A stretch of DNA of 64,000 nucleotides from Warburgia ugandensis (GCA_035236585.1 CP141132.1:21117945-21181944); one strand, 5' to 3'; shown: positions 22,136-35,877, counted from the first letter of the stretch. Program-made: numbers and translations. The notes: generated by a model from the sequence alone, not told the origin.

Positions 22136-22283
22136 CAAGAAATTAAATCTTACATGGAACATATTCAGTAATAGTTGCTAGAAAAAATGCAGAAAGAAAG
22201 TTCTAGAAAACATGGAATCATGTTATTAACATATTTTATTAGATACAAGTCACAAACATATACATATGTACATATGAGATTAG

Positions 22284-22288
<5 letters not shown>

Positions 22289-22319
<31 letters not shown>
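22289..22319. repeat. (AT)n microsatellite
   Basis: About 15 uninterrupted AT units in AT-rich DNA. Confidence 0.95.
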
Positions 22320-22320
<1 letters not shown>

Positions 22321-23736
22321 GGTGATTTTCACCTTTAGCAATGGAATTTTTTTTTTTTTACCTATAGTTCATTATATATAAATATAGTAGTTTTACTTTC
22401 AGCTATGTAAAATTTGCTGGTAAAAGTGTAACATGCCATTCTTGGGAGGGCTATTTCCCAAGAACGGATCCATACATCTCAACCACCTACACGACATACA
22501 CCCTTTGCAAAAAGCATAATGTTCACATTGAAACATTCTTTCGTCATATATCATTTTAATTACAAAGAATATTACTATCATATAATAATACTTTGAATCT
22601 CAATCACTTCTATAACCAAAGTAATAAAACCCACATACAAAATGTTAAATTGAATAGAAGTTAATTATAGATTCAATATCTCAAAATTTCAAATATAATA
22701 GTTGAATATATTCCCAATCCCATCTATGCAACATGGTAATGCTCTAGGTTGAGAATGAAGTCCCCGAAATGACCTCTCTGGCTCACCTATTTCAAGAAAT
22801 ATGTTTGGGTAAGCTATGAGCTTGGTGGGTTCACAATCAACAATGGGTGATTTACATTAGGTAAACACATAAAATACATGCAACAAGAACAAGTATTTAA
22901 ATCACATTGTAACTATGTCCAAATATGTCTATCAAATTCAATTCAATCCACATTTACACTTACCATTTACTTGATAGCACAAATCATTCTACAATTATAG
23001 ATTTCCCCTTATCTTAAAATAGAAAGGAGAAATCGGCTATTCCCCCTATATTCTTAAGAAAATATAAGGACGTTATCAACATGATTAATTGAGGTCTTGA
23101 ATAAAAAATGAGGATTCTTGGGGTGATGGCTAATTGCCTATACAAATGTAGGTGACCCTTTGGGAAGATTTATATGTAAGCAAAGTGACACCCTTCCTAT
23201 CTCTAAAAGGCACATGAAGTAAAGGAATTTTAAAGAGGTTTTAAAGAGGGTATGTATGATCCTATTGAACAAAAAGTCATGAGTTGAACCTTAATCAGAC
23301 TTTCATAAATACAAACAAATGAGGTGGACCCTTATCAATCTACCTTCCTTTTTCATGAATTGTGATATTGTTAGTGCACTTGGTCTTGCCAATGGCACCC
23401 TTAAGGGTGGAGGTGCCAGTCCTATTTGCATTAGTGGATTTGAATCAAGCCCCTAACTTGTTTATGTGACTTAGCCCAAGAAAGAGGATAAAGGAGTACC
23501 CATGCTAAGGTGAGAAAAGTTTAGCTCAAAAAGTGGAAGAGTCAAGCTTTGGCTACACATATCTCATATTTCAAATGCTCACTAGGATAGTAGGAATCCT
23601 AACTTTTATCTTTCATGGACTAATCTTATGCCTAAAAAATAGTTGTCTTTTCTTTTTCTTTTTCTTTTTCCTTGATTGAGCAGTCGATTGCTCAACCTCT
23701 GATCAAGCAAGGGCTTCTGTTGACACCCCATTTTAC
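22320..23736. other. AT-rich intergenic DNA, nothing recognised
   Basis: No coding match on either strand. It is probably old repeat DNA. Confidence 0.4.
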
Positions 23737-24677
23737 CACCCATCATTCCTTTTTCTTGTAGGCATTACACTGGATGTGCATATCAATGCCCAACCTACAC
23801 TAGGACCATATCATAGTTCACATCCCACCTAGAGGCAATGTTGCCTAGCCCGAATAGGCAAAGGCTCCATGGTGTCCTCCAGCTAACTAGATAGATGTAA
23901 TTCCAATTTCAAGTTCTCCAGTTAACCTGGCAGGTCCCTAGTTCCACATCAGTATGGAGACGAGCCATGCACTTATCACTAGTGGGAAATTTTGAAAGAC
24001 ACCACCTATAGTTCTTATCATGACTTCTTCATGCATTTCATTTAATGGCCCACATTTTTTAGAAAATAAAAATTGTTATTTTGTAATTTATGAAATTAAA
24101 TAAGTCATTTGTTTGGTATTAAGGTGTAAAAGTGTGCTAAAGTAAAGTTGAGAGCAATTGAATAAGTATAGTCTATTAATTTATTTGCATGTTATAAGTG
24201 TGTTAGTTCTTTTAATGGATAAATAAAACTATAATTTGTAAAACATAACAACAAAGCTAAGTAGTTCTCAAGATAACTTTTTAGGTTGACGTATGGGCTT
24301 CAAGTCACCTCCCTCATAGCTTTTTGGAAGGAATCACATTTTTAGATAATTAATTTTGTTTTTCTTTTCCTAAGTGGATCATTCAAATATGGAAATCCAC
24401 ATGATGACACACTAATCCCATGTGATAGAAATGTGAGAAGTCAAATGAACTGGAAATTGTTATAGATGATGACCATTGGATGATGGTCTAATGGTAATCC
24501 TTGATTGATGATCCAACTGCTCAAGATGAGTCTTTCAAACTTGTAACCAAATAAGAACTAGACACATGGAAAAATCATATGAATCAAAATATGAAATTAC
24601 TTTTAAAATAAATGTCTTTACATGGAAAGAAATTATAAGAGATAATGAGATAGAAAAGAAGTTTTGAGTGGAACACC

Positions 24678-24779
<102 letters not shown>

Positions 24780-27486
24780 GAAGAAGTTGGGCAGAGTTTT
24801 TCAAAGAGGCACCATGTTTTACTTACTGGTTTTAGGATTAATTGGATAGCAGTTGCTAGATAATAACAAGAGAAGAATTGATAAGAAAGGAGCATGACAA
24901 TTTGGAAGAGAAACCTAGAGAGAGAATGTGCTAAGCTAGGCTTAAATTCGAACCTTGATCAGGATGTCTAAGAGTGATGATCCTTGGATGATTTTGATAT
25001 ATATCTTGAAGCAAATTCGGAACAAATTCAGAGGACCAAGAAGGGAGTTGCTCTAAGAGGTAAAGGGTTTTGTGAGCTTTTTATAGGTTTAGATCTAACT
25101 TTCTAGGATGGATGAACAATGTCTATTTTTTCTAGTTTATTTGGATTAAGATAAATGCAATTTAGTGAATGTTATTGATAGATTTATATTATGTGATAAT
25201 ATAAATATTCTTTGGATTTCAATATGGAACATTAGTGATTTTGTTCAATTTTTGCATATGTTTTTCTAGCCATTGTTTATGAATCTTATTTTGGTTAGAC
25301 ACATCTATATGATTAGTGATTTCACAATTTATTTTTGGTTATAATTTGTATCAAATTTTGAATAATGAAATGCATTGGTTTGTAGTTTGTTCAATTAATG
25401 TATTATTCATATGCTAGTAAAAGTAGCTTTAGCATAGTAAATAAAAACAAGTCCAATGAAATTAAAAACTGCACATATCACCATGAAAATTTTAACAAGT
25501 TTTTGTTTATAAGTTTGTTTTAGAACTTATGAATTTTTTAAATGAGAGTATTTCAATGGTTTTATGAAGGTTGTGACGTTCTAGCTATTTCATATGAAAG
25601 TTGCAAATAAAGTAGAACATACTATTATCTTTCTAAAATTTTGTAACCTGCACAAATTATCTTAAGTTATAAATGAGTGAGTATTGCTGGTTAAGATTTA
25701 AGAAAAACTAAAGTTCTTAGATAACATGTAAAACTTTATAAATGATAAAAAGATTGAACAGTTGGTAATGATTAAGCATAATACTAATATATCACATACT
25801 GTGTACAACAAAGTATAGTTACAAAGTTCATTTAATCCTGCACCTAAATACTTGACTATAACTAACACATTTATTAAGTCGAGCAAGAAAAAGATTGTTA
25901 AGTGATTACTGATCATAGTATGCTATTAGATGTGTTGCTAAGTTATTTAGAATCTAAGCTATGTTCAATTAATAGAAAATAACAACAAATGTTAAAATAT
26001 GACATTATTTATAACAATAAAACCAATAAAATACTATGAAAATGATTCTATATTTCACTATAAAACTACTAGTAAATTATGATGAAAAGCTTTAAGAAAA
26101 TGTCTTATGCACATTATGCAAATTCTAATTTGTGTTCATAAAAAATATTATTTTATAAATTTCACTACATTTAAATACCAATGGAAATATGTAAAAGATA
26201 AGCCTAAGATTGTAGAAATATAATTATATCCAAGTTTAAGAGAATTTATTTATAGTAATAAAAATAAAATCTAACATAATGTATTTGAAAATAAAGTTTT
26301 AAGTATTAATGATTGACCATATATATAAATATTTCCATCATATTATTTGGGTTAGAATGGTTAAAGTTATTGAATTTGAATGAAGTTTTCAAAGTTAAAA
26401 TTATGCACGTTTGGTATAATATCGTTTTAGGGTGATTTTACCAATCAAGTTTTGAAAAGAGAATCCTTAATACTTGTGACTTTTTTGAAAAGTATTTTAA
26501 ATCAGTTATTTAGTCGAGATTTTATTAACATGCTTGAATGCATGATTAGTCCAATAGATGACCAATTAGGCATCCATCTAAATATCAAATTTTACTCAAG
26601 CACTCATTTAGACATTTGACATATGTTTTACACTGGGTGAGTGATCTAACAAACACTCATGCTAGCTATGTAAGACATAGGACCACCTTGGCTTCTCGTT
26701 CCCTTCTAATATTAGATTCAAATATATGATTAGGGTGGAGTACATGGCTAGTGCTCCATTCCATACTAATATATTCCTCCCCATGGAGGCATTACAGTTT
26801 TTGAGTTATTCGATCGCACTTCTGATGTATAATAGAGCGGTAGCTTGCTGGTTTGCATTATGTTCTAGTATTGATATCATGTATGCAAGACATGTATTAC
26901 ATGTCATGTTATCCTAAGGGTTAGTGGCCAATTTGGCACAGATTGGCTCCTTCACCAGATTATGATTTAAGATACTTATTTATTTTGTCGACACAGATGT
27001 TTTTGGATATTATTGAGTTCTTTTATAGGCATCAATGATTTTGATGTATTGTATTTGTATTCGACTATTTCAATATATGCGATTGATACTTATGGATTTT
27101 GACAATCTTGTCATATGATATTGTTTTTTTTACTATCTCATCGTAAGTAGTTGCACTCACCCCCTTACAACCCAAAATTTCAAGTGAAAGTTCTAGTCAA
27201 GGAAAGGAACATATCGACTATGGAGGAGTATTGAGAAATAGTTATTTAATTGGAAAAAATATGCGAGACACTTTAATTTAGTTAGTTAATGTTGCTGATA
27301 CTTTTGTGAACCTTTAATGTGACTAAAGTTAACTTAAGACTTATCAGTGTGTTTCGGGTTGTGACTAGTGGTCTTACTGCATATTGTGTTTTTGCATTAT
27401 TTTATGTATTAAAAGTTTTTATTGTGCGATTTTGGATCGATGTAGTTGGAGGTTTTGAAGATATTGTACTTATTAGTTTTCCAAAG

Positions 27487-27510
<24 letters not shown>
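27487..27510. repeat. (TA)12 microsatellite
   Basis: 24 bp of uninterrupted TA shortly before the LINE at 27625. Confidence 0.95.
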
Positions 27511-27518
<8 letters not shown>

Positions 27519-27772
27519 TACAAAAATAACTACTCAAAATTTAGCTTTATTATAAAAAAAATATTATATAAGGAGTCTTTGAAAAATTGGCTTAAAAAAT
27601 ATTATTTAAGCGAGTCTTTGAAAATTTGTTATTTCTTTTCTACTTGCAAATGAATATGCATTTGTATTAGTTTGTAAGGAAGAAATGAAATCATCTTCAG
27701 CTTTTTTAAAACTATGGCAACTCCAACATGACATGAATTGAAAACTGACATTCCCTCAAGTTAGGGCGTTCC

Positions 27773-27960
27773 CCATAAGCGACTCGCTACATCGGATCCC
27801 AGGTGCGGTGAAAAATAGGCAAGGGTTGCTAAGGCCTTCTCCCTGAAGCGATGCACTACATCGGATCTCGGGTGTAGTGAAAAGTGGGCAAGGGCTGCTA
27901 GAGCATCCCCTCGGAAGCGACGCGTTGCATCAGAACCCAGGTGCAGTGAAAAGTGGACAT
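27773..27960 (+). repeat. 5' UTR monomers of the RTE LINE (3 x 69 bp)
   Basis: aagcg-led units start near 27776, 27845 and 27914, exactly 69 bp apart. Each contains caYcggatcYcRggtgYRgtgaaaa and gcaagggYtgctagagc-like text. By analogy with monomer arrays in other LINE 5' UTRs they could be promoter units; that function is inference. Confidence 0.85.
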
Positions 27961-30845
27961 GGGTTCATACCATGGAGGTTGAGAAAGGCGGTAGTAAATA
28001 GGGTATCTTTAGAACATAAGATTCGCATCACTACATGGAATATAGGGACACTGACAGGTAAGAGTTTGGAGTTAGTAGATGCAATGAAACGTAGGAAAGT
28101 CAACATCGCTTGTATCCAAGAAACCAAGTGGAAAGGGGCTAAAGCTAGAGAAATAGATGGAGACAAATAGATGGGTATAAACTATGGTACGTAGGAAAGG
28201 AAAATAACAGAAATGGTGTAGGAATAATAGTGGATAAGGAATTAAAGGATAAAGTTGTGGACGTTAAAAGAAATAGTGATATAATTATAATAATAATAAT
28301 TGTTCTAGGAGAGCAGATTATAAATGTTATAAGTACATACGCACCACAAGTAGGGTTACAAGATATAATCAAGAGACAGTTTTGCGAAGATATGGAGGAA
28401 GTCATACAAGAAATTTCCAACACTGAGGGGCTATTTATAGGAACAAACTTAAATGGCCATGTAGGAAAAGATAAGGAAGGATATGATATAATACACTGAG
28501 GGTATGGTATAGGTGAACGAAATGAGATGGGGGAGAATATCCTCGATTTTGCTTTGTCATATAACCTGTCCATTGCAAATACACTCTTTAAGAAGAGGGA
28601 TGAACACTTAATAACCTTTAAAAGTGGACTTCATAAAAGCTAAATAGACTTTTTTTTACTTAGGAATAATGAACGATCTATATATAAGGATTGTAAGGTG
28701 ATACCTGGTGAGAGTTTAACTTCACAACATAGGTTAATGGTTATGGATATCCATATTAAAAGATGGAATAAAAGAACTGAACTTAATATACATCCAAAAA
28801 CTAAGTGGTGGAACTTAAAAGGAGAGAAAATAACCTCATTCAAAAATAAGTTGATGGTAGAGGGAAATTGGAACCATGAAACAGAAGTAAATACCATATG
28901 GATTAATATGGCTGAGTCCATTAAGAAAGTGACAAAAGATGTCTTAGGAGTATCTAAAGGTAAAAGGTTATTAGCAAAGGAAACATGGTGGTGGAGTGAA
29001 ATAGTGCAAATAGTTATTAAAGAAAAACGGATACATTTTAAAGCTTGGAAAAAGATTAAAAATAATGAAAACTATGAACAATATAAGAATGCTAAAAATG
29101 CTGTTAAGAGAATAGTAAGTGAGGCTAAACTTAAAGCATATGATGAGCTCTATAATAAATTACGAACAAGAGAAGATGAGAAAGATGTGTTTAAACTTGC
29201 AAAAGTAAGAGAACAAAAGGGTAAGGACTTAGATCATGTTAGGTGTATTAGAAGCGATGATCAAAGGGTATTAGTCAAAGAAGATGAGATCAAACAAAGG
29301 TGGGAAACAAACTTTCAAAAATTGTTAAATGACAATGGCTCTGAGAATATAGGGATTGAAAATACTATAAATCTAAATAACATTGGATATTATAGATATG
29401 ACCGTAGGATTAGAATACCTAAAGTAAAAGAGGCCTTGAAAAAGATGAAATCAGGAAAGGCCATGGGGCCTGATGGTATACCCATAGAGGTTTGGAAGCA
29501 TATGGGAGATATTGGGGTAGTTAGGTTGACCAAGTTGTTTAACACGATTATAAAATCAAAGAAAATGCCTGATGAGTGGAGGAAAAGCTCTATTGTACCA
29601 ATCTATAAGAATAAAGGAGACATTCAGAGCTGCACTAATTATCAAGGGATCAAACTTATGAGCCACACCATGAAACTTTTTGAAAGAGTGATTGAGAAGA
29701 GGCTATGACATGAAACAAGTGTATCAGAGAATCAGTTTGGTTTCATGCCTGGGAGGTCTACCATGGAAGCTATTTTCTTATTAAGACAATTAGTAGAGAA
29801 ATATATGGAGAGGAGGAAAGACCTACCAATGGTCTTTATTGACTTAGAGAAAGCTTATGATAGAGTCCCTAGAGAGTTAATATGGAGGGTGTTGGGTGGT
29901 AAGGGGGTTTCTCAGGGGTATATAGACATAATTAAAGATATGTATGAGGGAGCGGTAACAAATGTTAAGACCACTAGCGGCGTGACTGGTGATTTTCTTG
30001 TCACTGTAAGATTGCAACAAGGATCGGCATTGAGTCCATACCTCTTCACATTAGTTATGGATGAGTTAACAAAACATTTACACATAGAGATTCCCTGGTG
30101 CATGCTATTTGCAGATGATATAGTCTTACTTGATGAGACAAGGGAGGGTGTAAACATAAAGCTAGAGTTATGGAGAAAAGCATTAGAATCTGAAGGATTT
30201 AAAATTAGTCGAACTAAGATAGAATATATGGAATGTAATTTTAGCAAGGAGAGTAGGAGTGGAACACCAGTCAAGATTGATAACCAAGAAGTCGCCGTGA
30301 AAGACCTCTTTCGGTACTTAGGATCATTGATCCATAAGAGTGGAGAGATTGAGATGGAGGTTACCTAGAGAATCCAAGCGGGTTGGAACAAATGGAGATG
30401 TGCATTTGGAGTTTTATGTGATCGGCAGGTGCCACTTAAACTAAAAGGAAAATTCTATAGGATGGCTATAAGGCCGGCCATGCTCTATGGATTAGAGTGT
30501 TGGCCAATTAAGGAACATGATACTCATAAGATGAGCGTTGCAGAAATGAGGATGTTCAGATGGATGAGTGGTAAGACAAGAAAGGACAGAATTAGAAATG
30601 AAAATATTAGAGAAAATTTAGGGGTAGCACCAATAGGTAATAAGATGAGGGAGATTACACTTAGATTGTTTGGACATGTCCAAAGGAGACTAACAACGGC
30701 ACCAGTTAGAAGGAGTGAGGCAATACAAGTTGAAGGTTCTAAAAGGGCAAGGGGAAGGCCCAAGAGAACGTGGATAGAAGTGGTGAGGAAAGATTTAAAA
30801 ACTTTGGGACTAAATAAAACCATGGTATTTAATAGAGTAGAATGA
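27877..30845 (+). pseudogene. RTE LINE polyprotein (endonuclease-reverse transcriptase), four nonsense codons and one 14-bp frameshift
   Basis: The apurinic-type endonuclease starts ITTWNIGTLTGKSLELVDAM, with CIQETKW near 28110 and INVISTYAPQ near 28325. The reverse transcriptase covers about 29400-30370: KSGKAMGPDGIPIEVWKHMG, NYQGIKLMSHTMKLFERVIE, VFIDLEKAYDRVP and the catalytic CMLFADDIVLLDE near 30100. The C-terminal part (30429-30845) has MRMFRWMSGKTRKDR and GRPKRTWIEVVRKDLK. From 28170 to 30845 everything lies in one frame, interrupted only by TGA 28497, TAA 28641, TGA 29706 and TAG 30366. A 14-bp direct duplication near 28151-28178 shifts the frame between the first part and the rest. 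The endonuclease has GTNLNG where related proteins have Asp before Leu-Asn. The copy is inactive. Confidence 0.9.
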
Positions 30846-30910
30846 AAGAATAAGATTCATGTGGCCAACCACTAATTAGGATAAGGTCTTGATGATGGTG
30901 ATGATGATGG

Positions 30911-33634
30911 ACATCATATCACCCAACTCGCTATTTCTTTAGGCTATATCTCAATCTAACTCATGTTAGATTATCACTAGCCTAAACATATATGTCACTA
31001 TCAAGAGTGAGAGAAACTATGTATGAGAAACCATCTTCAGTTTTCTCGTCAATATACTCGAGTTTGTTAACTCCTCGTATTGCTTTAAAAGGAGGAACTG
31101 CCAAAAGAAGGCTCTGCCCATACATTAAATGAAGGAAAATTATAGATAACTTGTTTCTATTATTAAGCATTAAAAGCCAACCTCTATACATATGAATCTC
31201 CCAAATATGTATTGAAATGATTATATTAACCGAACCTAATAATAGGTGCTGGCCCGCTTGCAGCTTTTGCCAAAAAAGCTAGATAATCCCTGAGTGTCCA
31301 AGGAGACTAAAAGCAACTTGAGTGCCACATTAGCATTTCTTTGACTATATGAGTAGGCGATCCATATCCATTCGAGAGGCTTCTTAAAAATTGACTTTTC
31401 TTTAGGTTTTGGGAAAAAACCAAAGATACTTTTCTTTTTTCTTTTGTAAGCAATTCTTCGAATCTTTTGGGAACCTTTCTTAAGAAAATGATCTCCAATA
31501 AGATGGGAAACTAAAAACAAGTATTAGCCAACCGTAAAGACAAGACAAGATGATGTAGATAATCTCTTATAATCTTGTAAGGACGTGTCGGTGTTCACCA
31601 AAATCCATATGTATTCTTAGTTCATGTTTTAATGTACTTCTATAGCTAGTTTGTGGTGAATATTAATTCAAAGGCAACAAATCTATACTTATTATGATAA
31701 GTTGTCTGTTTGATGTTGATCCTAGCCACAATAGTCCCGATTTGATTTGGTTTTAGTATCTTGTTTTATACTTTCAGATGTTTATGCATGTGAGTGTGAT
31801 TATGTAAGCTCAAGGACGCTATGCCTTGCCCCATGTGGGGGCTATCATACCCCATGAGCATGTATTCTAAGATAGAGTAGTATGAGGGCTATAGTGTTCT
31901 TACGTGGTGTGTTTGTGGATAGGAAGTTGAACTGTTCTATTGTCTATCGTGTTGTGTTTAATTTCAGTTTAAGTTATCTTCGTTTCCAATTTCGTCCAAA
32001 GTTTAGGTGCCTCGATCACCACCTTTGGCTCTAGTTGTGCATCTATTTGATGTTCAGAGACACACATAAAGGTTCCACCACAGAGAATATCCACTTTTCA
32101 CCAATCAAGTACTCCCTCACCACTCTTCACAACACAATCATCATTATTATCAGTACAAGGTAAGTAGAGACCGCCTAACTCTCAGTCAGGTGGGTCTGAC
32201 TCTGTCCATGTCCTTCCTATCAGATAATTGAGGCACAACCTAAGAATATCTAAGTCAGTGGACCATCCTAGTGCCTTACCTAACATATATTTTGTATATA
32301 TTATTATAGGTATATATAAGCATCTTGCATTTTTTTCATTTTTTAAGGGTATTTCTTGGTCAAGGACCTGAGCTGCGACCTCCACAACTTAGTGTTTTTG
32401 TTTACTTTCTTACAAGCATCATATATATATATATATATATATATATTCTTTTATGTAAATATGTATATTTTCATAGATATTTGTGGATGACTCGAACTCA
32501 TTTACACATTAAACCTACAAGAAAGCCTTCAAAGGAGGATCTCTAGGGCAAACTAATCTCCTAACTCGCGTGGGAGTCTCACCACCCACATCAACTCACA
32601 TGCCACACACGAGAATCTCGAGTGCCCTGATTGGGTACCCATCCAGGGCAGCTAAAAGGTGTGGGTGGCAACTCCTTCACCCTAGAAATCTTCTCAATGA
32701 ATGTCTTTCTATTCCCTGTGTGTGAACTACTCCAGCGTGCACCCACGACCAGCATGCAAATAGGTGAAAAGCAAGTGGACGCAATAATTGATACCAAAAT
32801 ATTATGAGGAATTATTTGATCAAAATCAATTAAAGCATACTATCATAGAAATAACTATAAAGCATTAGACATGAATATAAGACTTTCAATTTTGATATGC
32901 CACAATAGAATTTGTGATTGAAAACAACCCGCGAGTAGAATTAGACAATCAAATCAATCGAAATTGCGTTATAAAGATGGCGTTTAATCTTACTTAAACA
33001 TCCATACATACAAGGAAAATTCTATAATAAGATCTTTCCTCATATTACGAACTGGTTATACTTTTAGTAAATTGTAATGTCGCTAAAATGGAAATACATA
33101 CACCTTACAGTCCATCTATAGTGTGGCTCAACTAATGGGGGTATATATAAATATGATCTCCTTAACTATAGATTCCTTCCACTTGGATTGATATTGATGA
33201 TTTCTAGGACGTGACTGGGGAACCCATCAAAATTTTGAGGGCTTTATTGGGATTTAATGACAAAAGTTTGCTAGTCTAAGGCAACAAAGGAAGATAAAAA
33301 GAGGTGCCTAATTACAATAAAAAAGAAAAGAGCCCTGGTAGGAGTTCATGCTCAAAAAGTGTGGAAGGAGTGTTAGGCCTCATCCTTTGAATTTTTTTGA
33401 ATCGTCGAACTCAATCATTGAATTCACAACCCCTCAGAATGGTGGACATAAAAATTCTCATGCAATATATGCATCTTTGGTAAGTTGTTTGCCTTGAAAT
33501 ATGGATGGTATTGTCTTTTATCTTAATATCATCCATATTTTAGTTGAGGGCCGAGTAGAGATTTTCATTAAATGAGATTTTTAGCAACCGTCCACCTTGA
33601 GGTGTTACAAATCCTAGGAACTGGTTGGATCACT
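30911..33634. other. Intergenic DNA without recognised gene
   Basis: No coding match. There is an (AT)13 tract at 32421-32446. A stretch near 33590-33611 ends gaggtgttaca and could be an old LTR end, but without a partner. Open frames at 30982-31191, 31236-31520, 32182-32385, 32325-32546 and 32591-32797 have no family features. Confidence 0.4.
32421..32446. repeat. (AT)13 microsatellite
   Basis: 26 bp of uninterrupted AT. Confidence 0.95.
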
Positions 33635-34763
33635 TGTTGAATGTTCAATTTTACTTTAAAACCCCCTAATTTAGTATTTAAATAGGTCGTTTGATCAATT
33701 AATTTTCAATTTTTAGACTAAATTTGCAATTTAGCTTTAATTTATCATTCACCTATTGATTTACAAAATTTAATAGCTAGATTATCATCTAAGCTGATCA
33801 AATGATTAAAACATGATCAAATTATCCTAATTTAGTCTTATGCGTTGCAAATCAACTAGATTGGGAATTGAATGGCTTGAATTGAATTAATGGATAGATC
33901 ATCTTCAAGGATCAAAAGGCAAGACGGATCCATGAAATGATTTCCTAAAAGGGAGCTAGTAGGGATAGTTTTTAATTGAGAAAAAAAGAAACCCATAGAG
34001 GAAAGGCATCATTGTAGCATATATAGAAGGAAAATTTTGTAAATAGAAAGTGGAGATAGTTAAAAGGGAAGAAGGAAGGCACTGTGAAGAAGGGGGAAGA
34101 CCTGAAGAACTCCATGGTTAAAACTAAAGTAGAAGTCTTTGGAGGAGGAGGAGCTCTTAACCAAGAAAGAGAACCAGAGGAGAGCTATATGATCGAAGAG
34201 GGAGACCTAAGCACCCACCCCATCCCTGCTCCGCCTTCATTCTCATCTTCCACTATCGTCATCCGTAGTTTTTACCCTGCTTCCTATTTTTAGCAATTGT
34301 TTCTCATTGTTTTCCCTTGAATTCTTCACAAAAATTGCCTAAATTTCCTACCTTTTACAAGTTCCTTGTGTTTCAAGGAAAGCCCACTTCATTTCCCACA
34401 AATCTCCCATTCCCCCTTTGTTTCAAGCTTCATAATAGCCTCTCCATCTTCCATGTATCCCCTCTCAAGTACGTGTTGTAGAAAGGAATTTTTGAAATAA
34501 AATTGAAGAATCTTGCTACGATCAAGCTAGAAAAGTATATTTTAATTTATATTTTATATTTTAAATTGTATAATTTTCATTAATTCAATATATCTAACTT
34601 TCTAGTTCATTATTATTTAATTTAATTTTTATTAAATAATGAAAATTTAAATTTTATTTAAACTCTTTTTTTTTTTTTTAATAACTCAAGTTCATAGGGG
34701 ATCGACCTATACTGGCACAAGCTATAGTACAATAGCCCATGTAATTGCAAAAAATAATTAACA
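33635..34763 (+). mobile_element. 5' LTR of Athila/Tat-like element A
   Basis: The LTR begins TGTTGA and ends TTAACA just before a primer-site-like TTTTGGCACTGTTGTCAGGG. A TATA-like catatatagaagg is at about 34018-34030. Near its end it has the 'ggggatcgacc' text shared by Athila/Tat LTRs (compare ggattcgaccc in the LTR ending at 54904). Length is 1129 bp. The start is set by likeness to the LTR at 51846 and is less sure than the end. Confidence 0.6.
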
Positions 34764-34769
34764 AAATTT

Positions 34770-34789
34770 TGGCACTGTTGTCAGGGATC
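34770..34789 (+). promoter_or_regulatory. Primer-binding site of element A
   Basis: TGGCACTGTTGTCAGGGATC follows the LTR end after a few bases. It has the form of the Athila-type primer site (TGGCNNCGTTGNCNGGG). The tRNA was not assigned. Confidence 0.65.
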
Positions 34790-35019
34790 CACAATGGATT
34801 TTTCATAAAATTTAATTAAAAATTAAGTTTTTTTTAAAATAAGAATTGCATTGTTTTAGCATTCTAAGCACTTTTTAAGTACACATTTCAATTTCTTTAG
34901 TGCATAATCACTCTATATACTGAAATTAGGTACTTATTGCTATTTTTATTTTTAGGAAATTGAAAAAGGAATGAATTGAAGGAGGACTTACATCAGGAGC
35001 CAAATTTTTTATTTTGACT

Positions 35020-35750
35020 AAATTATAGTGAGGACACACTATATTTTTTATTAATCATAATTTATTTAAAAAGGATTGTAATAATACATGTCAAGGATAG
35101 ACCATTGTGACCTAGAAGTGGAGGTGGAATGTAAATGGTCCTAGCCTTGTATGAGAAGATCTTTTCCAAGACCTCGTTATGAGTGGTCTCAACTCCTTAT
35201 ATTTCTAGATTAGGGTTTGCATTTTTAGAATAATTTTGTATTTTTTGGTAGTACAATAGTATATAGATAGCATTTTTATATCTATTGCATTTTAGGGTTT
35301 GTATTAGTTTATTATTTTTAATTGCATTTTAGGGCATGCTTATTGCTTTAAGGAGATTTATATGTTGATTAAATTGTCATAAACTATGAAAATTAATTTG
35401 TAAACCACTCGACCCCATAAGATCAAAGATGGATTTCATTACCACTTCTTTGTCTACCTAAGATAATCACCACAGGTGCATAACCCAATCTTCCAAATTA
35501 ATTTAAAATCAATTAGAAGAGACCTATAGAGGACATCACATACTCATAGGACCCTCTTAGAAGGAGGTGACCCATTGCCACTCTAGTGGCCTTTGTCTAA
35601 TTAACTGTACTGGTAGTTAAATGACTAGCTCTACTAGTACATTCTATGACTCAGACTATCTATAGCTAGCTAAGGAGCGTGAGCATGTTTGGTTAGATTA
35701 AGCTAATCTAAAAGCTTCTTCCCATACAAATTCAAGAAAAACAAAATATT
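35020..35750 (+). other. Element A leader (untranslated region before gag)
   Basis: This stretch aligns by eye along its length with 46290-46990 of element B and 55040-55750 of C: aagtggaggtgg, ttgtatgagaaga, agaagagacctatag, tcataggaccctcttggaagg and agctctactaRYaca all recur in the same order. It is therefore family-specific leader sequence, not host DNA. Confidence 0.75.
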
Positions 35751-35877
35751 TTTGCTTAGCAGCCTTAGAGTTGTTTGAATTGTGTGCTCTATTGTTGTCC
35801 ATCATTAGTTGTTAGGTTGCATCATATAGGGTCATTTTTCCATTCAAAAAGAGAAAAAGAAAATACAACATGGTCAG

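Larger units (their letters stand above)
27625..30910 (+). mobile_element. Near full-length RTE-type LINE
   Basis: A ~3.29-kb element starting at about ttgttatttc (27626) and ending in a (GAT)n-type tail at ~30909. Both this copy and the antisense copy in the SWIB intron start at the same point, which supports full length. The parts are a 5' UTR with three 69-bp monomers, a single long coding frame (endonuclease, reverse transcriptase, C-terminal region) and a short 3' UTR. I found no clear target duplication. It is better preserved than the intronic copy. Confidence 0.92.

Noticed and set aside
27930..28573. Minus-strand open frames of 78 and 142 residues
   Set aside because: They are shadows of the plus-strand LINE endonuclease frame.
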